A DNA stretch of 64,000 bases from Facklamia lactis (lineage in GTDB: Bacteria > Bacillota > Bacilli > Lactobacillales > Aerococcaceae), in the NCBI RefSeq assembly GCF_015863205.1, contig NZ_JACBXQ010000001.1:186001-250000 (forward strand), in the 5' to 3' direction. The position numbers and the translations under genes are program-made. Every line of letters starts with the position of its first letter. The stretch's first letter is position 1. The notes beneath the pieces are model-generated. The model was given only the letters and a program-made list of their open reading frames with translations, ran no database searches and was not told the origin of the DNA. Positions 34,699-44,768 of this stretch are shown here, one piece after another.

Positions 34699-34732
34699 AA
34701 AAGCAGACCTTCTTTATGGAAGGTCTGCTTTT
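34699..34732. terminator. Bidirectional terminator pbp1A / dnaD
   Basis: Perfect 14-bp stem, AAAAGCAGACCTTC / GAAGGTCTGCTTTT, with a 6-base loop. A T-run closes the stem on both strands. The right arm overlaps the dnaD stop codon (34731-34733). Confidence 0.92.
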
Positions 34733-35462
34733 AACGTTTATCCCAATCAATAATGGGGATATCAATTTTTTGAAAGGTGGATTGGGATGAATCGGATTGC
34801 TGATTTTGTTTTTTTTGAAAGTTTTGGCTCGCTATTTGAGCCTCTTCTACTGTTTTGATATTCTGATTTTGCCAGTTTAAAAGAATACGGTCAATATATT
34901 TAAGATTATAGGCCTGCCTTAATATGGCTTCTTTTAGTGCTGCAGTAATCAATTCAATTGGATAGTGATCTTGGTGAACCCATGTGTTAATGGTCTCTAA
35001 TTCTAGATTAGAGAGAACTCTGCCAAATTCTTTTTCAAATAAAGAGATTAACTGTTTAAGTTCCTTTTCTTGACTTATGTGGGTAGAGATAGTTGGTTTC
35101 GAAACAACTTCCTGGCTTTTCTCTTTTTGACTATTAAGATCTGCATCTAATGATTCAAATAAAGGTCTTAAAGTATAATGATCTGTTTGTTTGCCTTCTT
35201 TATTTGGGACTAATTCTATGTTTAAGTAATTTTTATCCATTAACGAATTTAAAGTCGCATATAGCTGATCACTTTCCCATCCAAGTTGATCAGCGATGCT
35301 CACGATTGTAGACACAGGCTGACTTTGATTGAGATGTTGTAATAAATAAACAATCACCACAAACTCATCTGAATTAAGTTTTAGTTTAGCGAAATGCTTG
35401 ATAAATACATTGGGTACGATCGTATAACCTGTTTTCATCCAATCATAAATTGACGTTCCCAT
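34731..35462 (-). CDS. dnaD: DnaD replication-initiation protein
   Basis: Helps load the replicative helicase at oriC and at restart sites in Firmicutes. It has 243 residues. The N-terminal winged-helix part (MKTGYTIVPNVFIKHFAKL ... LNSDEFVVIVYLLQHLNQ) and the C-terminal DnaB/DnaD domain (ISLFEKEFGRVLSNLELETI ... IELITAALKEAIL ... YIDRILLNW) are clear. GGGAGGACAT precedes the ATG. It is the last gene of the ypiA...asnS-dnaD run. In B. subtilis nth follows directly; here the gene ends in the shared terminator with pbp1A. Confidence 0.95.
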   Translation of the reverse strand: MGTSIYDWMKTGYTIVPNVFIKHFAKLKLNSDEFVVIVYLLQHLNQSQPVSTIVSIADQLGWESDQLYATLNSLMDKNYLNIELVPNKEGKQTDHYTLRPLFESLDADLNSQKEKSQEVVSKPTISTHISQEKELKQLISLFEKEFGRVLSNLELETINTWVHQDHYPIELITAALKEAILRQAYNLKYIDRILLNWQNQNIKTVEEAQIASQNFQKKQNQQSDSSQSTFQKIDIPIIDWDKR

Positions 35463-35485
35463 ATGTCCTCCCTTCTAGTTGAAAT

Positions 35486-36784
35486 TTATGGATAGAGACG
35501 ATTTAACAAGCGTGGGAATGGTGAGGCTTCTCGGATATGTTCAATACCAGCAATCCATGCAACCGCACGTTCAAGTCCTAAACCAAATCCAGAATGAGGC
35601 ACACTTCCATATTGACGTAAATCTAAGTACCAAGCATAAACTTCGGGATCTAATCCATACTTATGAATATTTTCTGCCAAGGTCTGATAGTCATCAATTC
35701 TTTGAGATCCTCCTATGATTTCTCCATAGCCTTCAGGAGCAATCATATCCGCACATAGAACTGTTTCAGGATTATCAGGATTAATCTTCATATAAAAAGG
35801 TTTAATTGATTTAGGCCAATTAATGATAAAGACGGGTTGGTCATTTTGATTAGCAATAAATGTTTCATGCGGAGAACCAAAATCTTCTCCCCATTCAATA
35901 TCATCAAACCCATTATCTTGAAGTAATTTAACAGCATCTGTGTATTCAATTCTTGGATAAGGTAATTGGCAATATTTCTCTAATTGGTTAATATCACGTT
36001 CTAGTGTTTCTAAAGCAAGTCGACAATTATCAATTACTGATCTTACAAGAAATGCAACATACTCTTCTTGAACTTTTAGACTAGCTTCATGATCAGTGTA
36101 GGCCATTTCAGGCTCCATCATCCAAAATTCAATCAAGTGACGACGTGTTTTTGATTTTTCTGCTCTAAATGTAGGTCCAAACGAGAAAACATTTCCAAAA
36201 GCCATTGCGGCTGCTTCCATATATAATTGTCCAGACTGCGAAAGATAAGCATCCTCGTCGAAATATTTAGTATGGAATAATTCTGTTGTTCCTTCAGGTG
36301 CTGACCCTGTTAAAATAGGAGGATCAATTTTTATAAAAGATCGGTCATTAAAGAATTGATAAGTTGCACGAATAATTTCATTTCTCACTTGCATAATAGC
36401 ATGCTGCTTGCTAGAACGTAGCCATAAGTGGCGATGATCCATTAAGAAGTCTGTCCCATGTTCTTTAGGTGTGATTGGATACTCATGGCTCTCACCTATT
36501 ATTTTGATTGATTTTATCAATAATTCATAACCAAGATTTGAACGATCGTCTGCTTGAACAATTCCTTGAAGTTCTACACTTGATTCTTGCCCAAGCGTTT
36601 TAACGAGTTCAAATACCTCCTCACCTACTTCATTTTTTAGCACAATCCCTTGAAAGTAAACTTGTCCATCTCTCAATTGTAAAAAGGCGATTTTACCAGA
36701 AGAGCGCTTGTTGGTTATCCACGCTTTTACAATCACTTCTTGATCTAAAAAATCCTCAGCTTGACGCATACTAATTATTTCCAT
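35486..36784 (-). CDS. asnS: Asparaginyl-tRNA synthetase
   Basis: Class IIb synthetase charging tRNA-Asn. It is 432 residues from the chosen start: N-terminal OB-fold anticodon domain ([21 protein letters not shown], with RDG), class II motif 1 ([15 protein letters not shown]), motif 2 ([19 protein letters not shown]) and motif 3 ([13 protein letters not shown]). The open frame begins further upstream at 36829, but the ATG at 36784 has GAGAGGA upstream and gives the family's N-terminus and length (about 430). Presence of this enzyme suggests direct charging rather than Asp-tRNA-Asn amidation. Confidence 0.96.
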   Translation of the reverse strand: MEIISMRQAEDFLDQEVIVKAWITNKRSSGKIAFLQLRDGQVYFQGIVLKNEVGEEVFELVKTLGQESSVELQGIVQADDRSNLGYELLIKSIKIIGESHEYPITPKEHGTDFLMDHRHLWLRSSKQHAIMQVRNEIIRATYQFFNDRSFIKIDPPILTGSAPEGTTELFHTKYFDEDAYLSQSGQLYMEAAAMAFGNVFSFGPTFRAEKSKTRRHLIEFWMMEPEMAYTDHEASLKVQEEYVAFLVRSVIDNCRLALETLERDINQLEKYCQLPYPRIEYTDAVKLLQDNGFDDIEWGEDFGSPHETFIANQNDQPVFIINWPKSIKPFYMKINPDNPETVLCADMIAPEGYGEIIGGSQRIDDYQTLAENIHKYGLDPEVYAWYLDLRQYGSVPHSGFGLGLERAVAWIAGIEHIREASPFPRLLNRLYP

Positions 36785-36801
36785 TGTTATGTTCTTCCTC
36801 T

Positions 36802-37278
36802 CTAAATATTTGAAATTGTTTGAACCCATTCACCTGTTATTGCATCAATTACATAATAGGTGATGGTTTGATTGCTATTTTTGATCGTCATTTCCCAAAT
36901 TGGCTTCTGTTGATATTTACCTAAGCGCGTTTGAATAATATTTGGATTTTCTATCGCACTGGCAGTGATCGATTTAGCATCCATTTCAGTAATTATCTCA
37001 TCACCTTGATAATACTCAATATCTCCACCCTCTCGAGCTACAATTGCATATATTTGTTGATCTTTCTCATCTTGAAAGTCTAAACTAAAGTATGAGCGAT
37101 CAGTGGTCGTCCAATAAAAGTCATTAATTGCCTTAACCTGATAATCATACTCCACTAAGGCTACCAATTCTTCTTCAGCTCTATTTAAATCTGCTTGGCT
37201 TCCCATAAAAACTGATAACAATGCAATCATGATGATCAATAGAATCAAGGTTAGAATAGAAACGGTACGGCGTTTCAC
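36802..37278 (-). CDS. YpmB-like membrane-anchored protein (DUF5590/PepSY)
   Basis: A 158-residue protein with an N-terminal membrane anchor (residues ~5-27, [19 protein letters not shown]) and an extracytoplasmic part of two tandem PepSY-like alpha-beta units. It resembles B. subtilis YpmB, which also lies between dinG and asnS. No catalytic motif is seen; a role near the cell wall is only a guess. The start is GTG at 37278, supported by AGGAGTG and the intact anchor. It is part of the dinG-ypmB-asnS-dnaD run. Confidence 0.8.
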   Translation of the reverse strand: MKRRTVSILTLILLIIMIALLSVFMGSQADLNRAEEELVALVEYDYQVKAINDFYWTTTDRSYFSLDFQDEKDQQIYAIVAREGGDIEYYQGDEIITEMDAKSITASAIENPNIIQTRLGKYQQKPIWEMTIKNSNQTITYYVIDAITGEWVQTISNI

Positions 37279-37308
37279 GGGATCATCACTCCTTTATATT
37301 TCCTTAAA

Positions 37309-39840
37309 TCATAAATCATATTGTAAATTAAACTGTATCGATTCATCAAGTCTTTGACGAATATCTTTTGAATAATATTTTGTAAAAACACGATCATCCA
37401 TTAGAAAGGCTTGCTGAATGTTGAAATAATCCCTGAGATATTGTATTCCAACGCTTAAATCATTCAGCATATGTGGTAAAAGGAGTTGGTCAAAAATTTG
37501 ATCCTCATTGATTTTTAAAACTTCTGCTTGTGCCTGTATACTGGATTTTTTCAAGGATTGGAAAGGTAAATTCATCCAATAAAAGCTTGTTGAACAGTCT
37601 TCAATATACCAGTTGTGGTTTAGAAGAGATTGCCATTGAATAATAACAATCGAAGAATCGCCTTCAATGACATAGCGTTTTATTTTATTTAAACTCCCCG
37701 AAACATGTTGACTTAAAATTCGGATTTGATCTGCTGCGTCTATCGAATGTCTCAAACTAGCATAACAGTCAATTGCTTGCTGACGATTATTAACGATAAT
37801 CAAATTAAGTTTACTCGTTAATGGGAACTGTTCATTAAGTAATATTCCGAGCTTTTCTATTTGGAAGCCAAAAGAATCGATCATTTGATCTTTACTTTCT
37901 AGGTATGCAGCCGGAATTTGAACTTGTAATAGATCCTTTTCTTGATTCAATTGATAGTATTTAAAGGAATGCAGGCCTAATTGATGATAGCTTCCAATCG
38001 TTTGTTTATAGAATGTATCCCCAGGGCTAAATAAGAGTACTTTATTAAAATGATCAAACAGTTCAGACATTTGACTAGAATGGCGGATAGGAGTCCAGAA
38101 GAGATGAATATGATAAAAATGATTCTGGTATTGTTCCATTTTTACAGAATAATACCCTCTATCTTTCTTTTGACTGACGATGAGTAAATATTCCAAATTT
38201 TTTATACTATTTTGAAGATGAATTAATTTAGCTTGCATATTTTTAGGAAAGTACTTCTCAATTATAGCATTATTTAAACCGTTATTTTTGATTAATTTTT
38301 CAATAATTGATAAAACTTCGGATAAAATTTTGGAAGAATCTTTTAGGTAAAATTCTTTTCTTTGTTGACGGTCTGTCCATGGAGATTGAGAAATAAAATT
38401 TTGTTCAATTTTATCTATTAATTCTCTGAATAGTGATCTGAAACTAACTAACTGTTGATAAATAGAGTTATTTCGGTTTTGTTGAGGAATATTTTGATGA
38501 TCAAAATCAATTAACTGTTGAATTTGGACCAATGACTGACTTAAATTAGTAAAAATTTGATTATGAAAACTTTCTTGGCGATTTAACTCACTTAAATTAT
38601 CTACAATTAAATGATATTTCTTTAAATTAAAGGGTCTAACAGAATCAGGACTTAACCGACTTAAATAAGATAAAAAAGGATTAATTGTTAATATTAAGTG
38701 ATTTTGTTTGATATCTTGAAGAGCTTTTTCATAAAAATAGTGCTTCGAACTATAATCAATCACTTCTAACATTTTGTCTATTTGCTCTTGAATATTAATT
38801 TCATGATTTAATTCGGAAAGGATACCTGATTCTGTTTCACTTAGCCAAACCCAACATGATCCAAGAACGATCAATTCATGTTGATTTAATTGCTGATAGT
38901 CAATTTTTTGACAATAATTATCAAAATCTGCTAAATTGAGATAATATTTTTTGGGTAGGATAATTTGAAACTCAGATAACGGAAAATCTTTCATTTCAGT
39001 TAACCATTTATACAATAATTTAGTTGATGAAAAAGACAAACAGGCTTCTTGTTGATGGGTAAATATTTCGCGATAGAATTGATGTTTGAACAGCTGACTA
39101 ATTGGTCTTTTATGTCCTTCTATAATCAAATGGGAAAAGGTTAAGTTTTTTTGTTGAATGAGTTCGAAATTAATTACTTTGACATCTTTGCAAGCTGTTA
39201 GGGCATGACTCCGATCGTTAGTTGATTGAGAATAATCTTCGATTAAAAATGATTGAGTGATTTCAAATAATAAGACCTCTTGGTGAGTAAAATAAGTGGC
39301 TATTTTTGCAAGTTTTTTAAATGTTTCTCGGTTTAATTGCGTTATTTTTTCAGCAATTTTGTTCAATAACTGGGTCGTGACATTAGCATCCGCAAGTGCC
39401 TGATGAGCATTTTTATAATCTAAATTTAAATAATTACCTAAATCAATTAAGTTGAAGCCTTGTGATTGTGGAAATAAGCATTTGCTTAAACTAACAGTAT
39501 CGATGGCCATAGGATTATATTTATAGCCTGCTTCTTCAAAATGAGCTTGCATAAATTTTAAATCATGTGCTAGATTATGCGCTATAAAGATACAGTCTTT
39601 TAATCTTTCATACCAAAGCCCTGCGACTGATAAAAAAGTAGGAGCTGTTTTTAGTTCTTGCTCCTCAATTCCAGTCAATTTATGAATATGGGGAGGAAGC
39701 GGACATTCAGGATTAATGAGCATTTCATGTTGGGCAATAATATGATTATTTTCAACGATAACAGCACCAATTTGAACAATGCGGTCACCATCTCCAATAT
39801 TAGGACCGGTTGATTCTAAATCTACCACTGCATATTTCAT
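37309..39840 (-). CDS. dinG: DinG-family exonuclease with degenerate helicase region
   Basis: An 843-residue protein. Residues 1-170 are a complete DEDDh 3'-5' exonuclease: DLEST (Asp7/Glu9), AHNLAHDLKFM and NAHQALADANV. The rest aligns in layout to the DinG (XPD-like) helicase, including YYLNLADF, but its ATPase motifs are gone. At the Walker A position LIIEGHKRPISQLF stands for EAGTGTGKS, with no P-loop. Walker B DEAH reads VDNLSE (near 413), and the motif VI QxxGRxIR arginines are missing in DLSVGIQYLRDYFN. S. aureus DinG is known to be a nuclease without helicase activity. This one probably goes further, as a nuclease with a pseudo-helicase platform. ATG with AAAGGGGG. The synteny (dinG-ypmB-asnS) confirms orthology. 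Confidence 0.9.
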   Translation of the reverse strand: MKYAVVDLESTGPNIGDGDRIVQIGAVIVENNHIIAQHEMLINPECPLPPHIHKLTGIEEQELKTAPTFLSVAGLWYERLKDCIFIAHNLAHDLKFMQAHFEEAGYKYNPMAIDTVSLSKCLFPQSQGFNLIDLGNYLNLDYKNAHQALADANVTTQLLNKIAEKITQLNRETFKKLAKIATYFTHQEVLLFEITQSFLIEDYSQSTNDRSHALTACKDVKVINFELIQQKNLTFSHLIIEGHKRPISQLFKHQFYREIFTHQQEACLSFSSTKLLYKWLTEMKDFPLSEFQIILPKKYYLNLADFDNYCQKIDYQQLNQHELIVLGSCWVWLSETESGILSELNHEINIQEQIDKMLEVIDYSSKHYFYEKALQDIKQNHLILTINPFLSYLSRLSPDSVRPFNLKKYHLIVDNLSELNRQESFHNQIFTNLSQSLVQIQQLIDFDHQNIPQQNRNNSIYQQLVSFRSLFRELIDKIEQNFISQSPWTDRQQRKEFYLKDSSKILSEVLSIIEKLIKNNGLNNAIIEKYFPKNMQAKLIHLQNSIKNLEYLLIVSQKKDRGYYSVKMEQYQNHFYHIHLFWTPIRHSSQMSELFDHFNKVLLFSPGDTFYKQTIGSYHQLGLHSFKYYQLNQEKDLLQVQIPAAYLESKDQMIDSFGFQIEKLGILLNEQFPLTSKLNLIIVNNRQQAIDCYASLRHSIDAADQIRILSQHVSGSLNKIKRYVIEGDSSIVIIQWQSLLNHNWYIEDCSTSFYWMNLPFQSLKKSSIQAQAEVLKINEDQIFDQLLLPHMLNDLSVGIQYLRDYFNIQQAFLMDDRVFTKYYSKDIRQRLDESIQFNLQYDL

Positions 39841-39854
39841 ACTATTCCCCCTTT

Positions 39855-41093
39855 CTATTTGTGATTAATTTTATCCTGGTAGTATTTTGTTGCTAGTTGA
39901 ATAAGTACGGGCTGAGCGTTTTCAATTTCTCCTTTAATGACAGATTCTTCAAGGAAGGATAAGAGTTCTCCTACCCATGGTCCCCCCTTTTGAACTTGTA
40001 AATGCTCCATTATCATTTGTCCATTTATATGAAGTTCTTTGCGATGATGGATCGGTAATGTTTTATAAAGATTTTGAATTTTTTGTGCAGAGTTTGGATC
40101 CGAATTATACTTTAAGAATTCTGAAATCCTATTGATACTTTCTTGATTGAAAGGATATAAGTGAATGGAGGTGAGACTTTTGGTCTGATAAAGAAAATAA
40201 AGTTCTATAAATTCATGAACCTTTCGTATAAATTGTTTAGAATGTGTCCATCCCTTTAAAAAAGATTGAATTTGATCCAAATGATGAATTTCCATCTCGA
40301 TCATTAGCAAGGCCCACATCATGACAGAATCTTTAACTGGAACATGTTCTGTTTGGTGACTAATGGTTTGAATTGCTCGATAATAAACCGCTTCGTCAGC
40401 AAGAGGTAAATATTGTAATAAGCCACTATGATAAATAGTGGGTAACATCTCTTTAAGATAGACACCTTTTAACAATTTATCCATTTCAATTCGAACTCTT
40501 TCTACAGAGATTTTTTCCAAGTTTGCTGCTAATTTTCGAATAGCTGATAAAGTTTGAGATTCAATGTCAAAACCTAATTGGCTTGCAAATCGTATCCCCC
40601 TAATCATTCTAAGAGCATCTTCTTGAAAACGTTCTTCCGCTTTTCCTACTGCTCGAATCGATTTTTGCTGAATATCTAATAGTCCTTGATGAAAATCATA
40701 CACCTTCCCTTTTGCATCGATTGCCATGGCATTCATGGTGAAATCTCTTCGTAATGTATCTTCTTCAAGACTTCTAACAAAATCAACATGATCAGGCCTT
40801 CTAAAATCTGTATATGTCGATTCTGTACGAAAAGTGGTGATTTCGTAATCATTGCCTTGATGTAGAACCACGATCGTACCATGTTCAACACCAACATCAA
40901 AATGTTTTGGGAATATTTCTTGAATTTCACTTGGAAAAGCTGAAGTCGCAATGTCAATATCATTAACTTCTTTATTGAGTATACTATCTCTCACACAACC
41001 ACCAACAAAATAAGCCTCATAACCATGAGACTCAATTGTTGTTAATACAGGTATGGCATCTTGAAATTTTTTGTTTGAAATATCGATAATCAC
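39855..41093 (-). CDS. cca: CCA-adding tRNA nucleotidyltransferase
   Basis: Adds or repairs the 3'-CCA of tRNAs. It has 412 residues, class II type. The N-terminal palm has YFVGGCVRDSIL, the catalytic DIDIATSAFP, the metal-binding HGTIVVL, RRDFTMNAMAID, and EDALRMIRGIRFASQLGF. A helical body and tail follow. The start is GTG at 41093 with GGAGTGAG upstream, four bases after the ypiB stop codon. It lies in the conserved ypiA-ypiB-cca-dinG order. Confidence 0.95.
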   Translation of the reverse strand: MIIDISNKKFQDAIPVLTTIESHGYEAYFVGGCVRDSILNKEVNDIDIATSAFPSEIQEIFPKHFDVGVEHGTIVVLHQGNDYEITTFRTESTYTDFRRPDHVDFVRSLEEDTLRRDFTMNAMAIDAKGKVYDFHQGLLDIQQKSIRAVGKAEERFQEDALRMIRGIRFASQLGFDIESQTLSAIRKLAANLEKISVERVRIEMDKLLKGVYLKEMLPTIYHSGLLQYLPLADEAVYYRAIQTISHQTEHVPVKDSVMMWALLMIEMEIHHLDQIQSFLKGWTHSKQFIRKVHEFIELYFLYQTKSLTSIHLYPFNQESINRISEFLKYNSDPNSAQKIQNLYKTLPIHHRKELHINGQMIMEHLQVQKGGPWVGELLSFLEESVIKGEIENAQPVLIQLATKYYQDKINHK

Positions 41094-41097
41094 AGAC

Positions 41098-41628
41098 TCA
41101 CTCCATCAACTTTTCTAATGTATGTGCCATTTGATCTAAATGGCTAAATTTACCTTGATCCAATGCATGGTCAATTTCATTCATGAGATAACGACGAAAG
41201 GCTTCTTTACTAATTGACAAAGTTTCTTGATCAAGTTTTTTTAAATCCGTCATATATAAGGGAACATAAGGATTTTCTTGAAATACATTTAGATGCGAAG
41301 CTTTTAAGAAATAATCACTAACCTCTATTTCAAGAAAAAAGGTTAACTTATGTCGCATTACATTTAATCGAAAGTCATGGAAAGCCTGTTCAATCGATTG
41401 ATAAGTATATTGATCTTTATAGTATTTAAAAAATGGCTCTGTATCGGGCTGCAAAGAAATCCAAATTCCTCTGGGTGCATATTCAACATGGTCCGAAAAT
41501 TCGATAAATTTTAGGACGGATTGATTATAAAGTAGGTATTTAAAAAACGCATTGATCTCATAATTTAAATAGGGATAAGTTGATAATAACCATTTAATAA
41601 AATCGGCTTTTCTTGTGTCACTTTCCAT
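41098..41628 (-). CDS. ypiB: YpiB family (UPF0302) protein with IDEAL motif
   Basis: A 176-residue cytosolic protein of the UPF0302/YpiB family: FIKWLLSTYPYLNYEINAFF near the N-terminus, RGIWISLQPD in the middle and a C-terminal IDEAL segment (LMNEIDHALDQGKFSHLDQM). It sits beside the TPR gene ypiA as in B. subtilis, which supports orthology. No enzymatic residues are seen, and the role is not established. An ATG with AAGGGGAAG upstream. Confidence 0.86.
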   Translation of the reverse strand: MESDTRKADFIKWLLSTYPYLNYEINAFFKYLLYNQSVLKFIEFSDHVEYAPRGIWISLQPDTEPFFKYYKDQYTYQSIEQAFHDFRLNVMRHKLTFFLEIEVSDYFLKASHLNVFQENPYVPLYMTDLKKLDQETLSISKEAFRRYLMNEIDHALDQGKFSHLDQMAHTLEKLME

Positions 41629-41667
41629 GGTCTTCCCCTTTTTATGGTTTGCTATTTAAGCAATAAC

Positions 41668-42933
41668 TTATTGTTCATGAGATAAAGAATTAGGATATTG
41701 TTCAGATAATTCTTGTGCTTTATGTTCTAATCCCAAAGCCTGATAGGCTTTAAATAAATAGTCCATTAAATCTTCCTCTTCAGCCAAAGCATCTAAAGCA
41801 TTCTCAAAGAATTTGATCGCTAAAGAGTAGTTTTTACTTGCGAAATAAAAACGACCTTTTAAATAAGTAAAATTGGGCATATGTGTGAATTCATCCTGAT
41901 AAGTTTCTAATACATCTTTAGCAGCTTGGAGCTGATTGGTTTGAAGATGATATTCCAAGATCGATTTAATGATCTGATAACGGATAGATGGATCATCCTC
42001 AAGTGCTAAGTAAGCAGTAATCGCATCAATAAAGTCTGCTGTATAGAGCTTCATGTATTCAGCCCATTCTAAACATTCCTTAATAGAATCATCGTAGATT
42101 GGGATTGCTTTAGTTAAAAATTGAAGAATTCTTTTAAAATTTTGTGGATCCGAAATGGTAGCATAAAGCTCTAAAAGCAAAAATCCTGCTTCTAAATGAT
42201 CAGGATTCATTTGAATTGCTTTTTCTCCAGCTTGAATGGCCTTATGAAATTGCTTGCCTGAATAGAATGCATAGGCTAATAGATACTGATCATCAGCTGA
42301 CATGGTAATTGTTTCATTATTTTGAATAAATTTTTCGATTTTTTGAAAATCAATTATTTCTTCAGTGGTATATAAAGTTAATAGATGAGTTCGCCATTTT
42401 CTAATTAAATTAGGATCTTCTTGTCCGAAATAATCTAACAATATTTCGTAATAGTAAATAGCCTTTTCAGAAATTTTCTGGTGGTCATAAAGTTCAGCCA
42501 ATTTTTCATAACCTTGATACTTTTCGGGCACTTTTTGTATTAGGCTTTGATAGATTTTGAGAGCTTGTTTAATTTGGAATTCTTCTTTTGAAAGTTCAGC
42601 GGCTAGTAACCAGATGTCATAATCATAATCCGATGTATCAATTTGCTGGAACCAATTTTTTGCTTCAGAAATAGCGTTTAATTCTAAAAAAGATTTAGCA
42701 ATTTGATAAGCAGTGTTTGCCTTAGCATGCTGATGATATGCTTGAACTAGATAATGAATTTGTAGATCTCGATAGCCTAATTTTCCCCATTGTTTGGCAA
42801 AGTATAAAAGAAGCTGTTCCTTATCTTCTTCGGTTATCAATGCTTGATTAACTACTTGTTCAAGCATAGCTACTTGATCAGAAATTTCAGAAAAAGATTC
42901 TATTTCATAAATAATCTCAGATATATCGGTCAT
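41668..42933 (-). CDS. ypiA: TPR-repeat protein, YpiA-like
   Basis: A 421-residue cytosolic protein built of about ten tetratricopeptide-like helix pairs (for example LLAYAFYSGKQFHKAIQAGE, then AIQMNPDHLEAGFLLLELY; a last pair in FYFASKNYSLAIKFFENAL). It has no signal peptide or catalytic motif and is presumably a protein-interaction scaffold. It precedes ypiB and cca, matching the B. subtilis ypiA-ypiB order. GAGGTG precedes the ATG. It lies downstream of the hup terminator, so it probably has its own promoter, not clearly visible. Confidence 0.85.
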   Translation of the reverse strand: MTDISEIIYEIESFSEISDQVAMLEQVVNQALITEEDKEQLLLYFAKQWGKLGYRDLQIHYLVQAYHQHAKANTAYQIAKSFLELNAISEAKNWFQQIDTSDYDYDIWLLAAELSKEEFQIKQALKIYQSLIQKVPEKYQGYEKLAELYDHQKISEKAIYYYEILLDYFGQEDPNLIRKWRTHLLTLYTTEEIIDFQKIEKFIQNNETITMSADDQYLLAYAFYSGKQFHKAIQAGEKAIQMNPDHLEAGFLLLELYATISDPQNFKRILQFLTKAIPIYDDSIKECLEWAEYMKLYTADFIDAITAYLALEDDPSIRYQIIKSILEYHLQTNQLQAAKDVLETYQDEFTHMPNFTYLKGRFYFASKNYSLAIKFFENALDALAEEEDLMDYLFKAYQALGLEHKAQELSEQYPNSLSHEQ

Positions 42934-42992
42934 TCTTACACCTCAATGCTATTATAACATGATCAACAGTTTACAACAAAATTAATTAAAAT

Positions 42993-43016
42993 AAAAAAGA
43001 CGCTCAATAGAGCGCC
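42993..43016 (-). terminator. Terminator of hup
   Basis: On the minus strand GGCGCTC-TATT-GAGCGTC (one G-T pair) followed by TTTTTTAT, directly after the hup stop codon. A strong, compact terminator suits a highly expressed gene. Confidence 0.93.
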
Positions 43017-43027
43017 AGTGAAAATCA

Positions 43028-43303
43028 TTACTTAACAGCATCTTTTAAAGCTTTACCAGCTTTAAATCCAGGAACTTTAGTTGCTGAAATTTCGATTTCT
43101 TCACCTGTTTGAGGGTTACGACCTTTACGAGCTGCACGGTCACGAACTTCAAAAGTTCCAAAACCAATTACTTGAACCTTTTCACCTTCAGATAAAAACT
43201 CTTGAACAGATTCGAATAATGCTTCAACAGTAGCTGTAACATCTTTCTTAGTTAAGTTTGTTTTGCTTGCAACACGTTCTACTAATTCTGCTTTATTTGC
43301 CAT
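43028..43303 (-). CDS. hup: Histone-like DNA-binding protein HU
   Basis: Nucleoid protein that binds and bends DNA as a dimer. The 91 residues match HBsu-type HU throughout: [18 protein letters not shown], then [25 protein letters not shown] containing the beta-arm, and [14 protein letters not shown] at the end. It has its own promoter, palindrome and terminator. AAGGAGGATG precedes the ATG. It lies between der and ypiA, as in B. subtilis. Confidence 0.98.
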   Translation of the reverse strand: MANKAELVERVASKTNLTKKDVTATVEALFESVQEFLSEGEKVQVIGFGTFEVRDRAARKGRNPQTGEEIEISATKVPGFKAGKALKDAVK

Positions 43304-43351
43304 TAGTACATCCTCCTTATAATTATGCCTTTAAAAAGCATTATTGAAAAT

Positions 43352-43368
43352 TAATCATTGAATGATTA
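43352..43368. promoter_or_regulatory. 17-bp palindrome in the hup leader
   Basis: TAATCATT-G-AATGATTA, perfect 8-bp arms around one base. It lies just downstream of the predicted hup transcription start (+4 to +20) and could be an operator or a small RNA hairpin. No known consensus was recognised. Confidence 0.5.
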
Positions 43369-43378
43369 TTTCCTAATT

Positions 43379-43407
43379 AGAATAACATAACATTGGCTAT
43401 AAGACAA
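43379..43407 (-). promoter_or_regulatory. Promoter of hup
   Basis: Minus-strand TTGTCT (43402-43407), a 17-base spacer, then TATTCT (43379-43384). It predicts a leader of about 70 bases containing the palindrome at 43352-43368. Confidence 0.55.
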
Positions 43408-43443
43408 CGATATCCACTTGTTTTTAGACGTTTTTTTAAAAAT

Positions 43444-44757
43444 TTAACTTCTTTCTCGAATTAATAATTTTAAAGGAGTACCATCGAAATAGAATGATTC
43501 TCTCATTTTATTTTCAAGGAATCGTGCATAAGAAAAATGCATTAATTCAGGGTCGTTGACAAAAACGACAAATGTTGGAGGATTGACAGCTACTTGGGTC
43601 ATATAATAAATTTTTAATCTTCTTCCTTTGTCTGTCGGGGTTGGATTCATTGCAATTGCATCCATCAAGACATCATTTAGTACAGAAGATTGAATACGAC
43701 GATGGCGATTTTCATAAATTTCTTCCAAGATACTTGGTAATTTTTCTAGTCTTTGTCCCGTTTTTGCTGATACAAAAAGGATTGGAGCAAAAGATAAGTA
43801 TTGAAATTCTTGTCTGATTTGATCAGTGAATTTTTCGAATTGTTTATCCGTCTTGTCAATAGCGTCCCACTTATTTACCAAGATGACGATTCCTTTATTA
43901 GCTTCAAAAGCATAGCCAGCTACTTTTTTATCTTGCTCAATAATACCTGTTTCTGCGTCTAATACAAGACAAACAATATCTGAACGATCAATCGCTGATA
44001 ATGCGCGCATAACGGAATATTTTTCGGTATTTTCGTATACTTTTCCTCTTTTACGGATACCTGCTGTATCAATCATTGTAAAAGGTCGACCATCTTGACT
44101 TATAAATTCAGTGTCAACTGCTTCTCGAGTCGTTCCTTCAATGTTTGAAACAATGACTCGTTCTTCTTCAAGCATGGCATTTACTAAACTTGATTTGCCA
44201 ACATTGGGGCGTCCAATAAAAGAAAATTTAATCCTTTCTTGTCCATCTGTTTCTCCCGCTTCATCAGGAAAGAATTGAATAACTTGGTCTAATAAATCTC
44301 CTGTGCCAGTTCCATGGGTTCCGGAAATAGGATAAGGATCACCGTGTCCTAAGGAATAAAATTCATAAGACTGTGTTCTTTGCTCAGGGTTATCTGCCTT
44401 ATTCACAGCTACAACTACAGGTTTATCTGTTCGGTGCAAGTAATAGGCAATTGCCTCATCAGCATCTGTCAGTCCTTCACGACTAGATACCATGAAAATA
44501 ATCACATCAGCTTCTTCCATTGCAATTTCTGCTTGGTATTTGATTTGTTTCATTAAGGGTTCATCTGACATATCAATGCCACCCGTATCGATAAGTCGAA
44601 ATTCTTTGCCCAACCATTCAGCATTAGCATAGATCCGATCGCGTGTGACGCCTTCGTAATCTGCCACAATCGATAGACGATCCCCCACTAAACGATTGAA
44701 GAGTGTTGATTTTCCGACATTAGGTCTGCCAACAATCGCCACTATAGGTAAATCCAT
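43444..44757 (-). CDS. der: Ribosome-assembly GTPase Der (EngA)
   Basis: Double-G-domain GTPase needed for 50S assembly. It has 437 residues: domain 1 with [18 protein letters not shown] and NKAD; domain 2 with [12 protein letters not shown] (near residue 183), DTAGIRKRG and NKWD; and a C-terminal KH-like domain ending LKLLIRERS. All motifs are intact. GGAGGTGACAG precedes the ATG. The long hairpin at 44769-44849 lies just upstream, so der is either expressed by readthrough from rpsA or from its own promoter. Confidence 0.97.
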   Translation of the reverse strand: MDLPIVAIVGRPNVGKSTLFNRLVGDRLSIVADYEGVTRDRIYANAEWLGKEFRLIDTGGIDMSDEPLMKQIKYQAEIAMEEADVIIFMVSSREGLTDADEAIAYYLHRTDKPVVVAVNKADNPEQRTQSYEFYSLGHGDPYPISGTHGTGTGDLLDQVIQFFPDEAGETDGQERIKFSFIGRPNVGKSSLVNAMLEEERVIVSNIEGTTREAVDTEFISQDGRPFTMIDTAGIRKRGKVYENTEKYSVMRALSAIDRSDIVCLVLDAETGIIEQDKKVAGYAFEANKGIVILVNKWDAIDKTDKQFEKFTDQIRQEFQYLSFAPILFVSAKTGQRLEKLPSILEEIYENRHRRIQSSVLNDVLMDAIAMNPTPTDKGRRLKIYYMTQVAVNPPTFVVFVNDPELMHFSYARFLENKMRESFYFDGTPLKLLIRERS

Positions 44758-44768
44758 TCTGTCACCTC

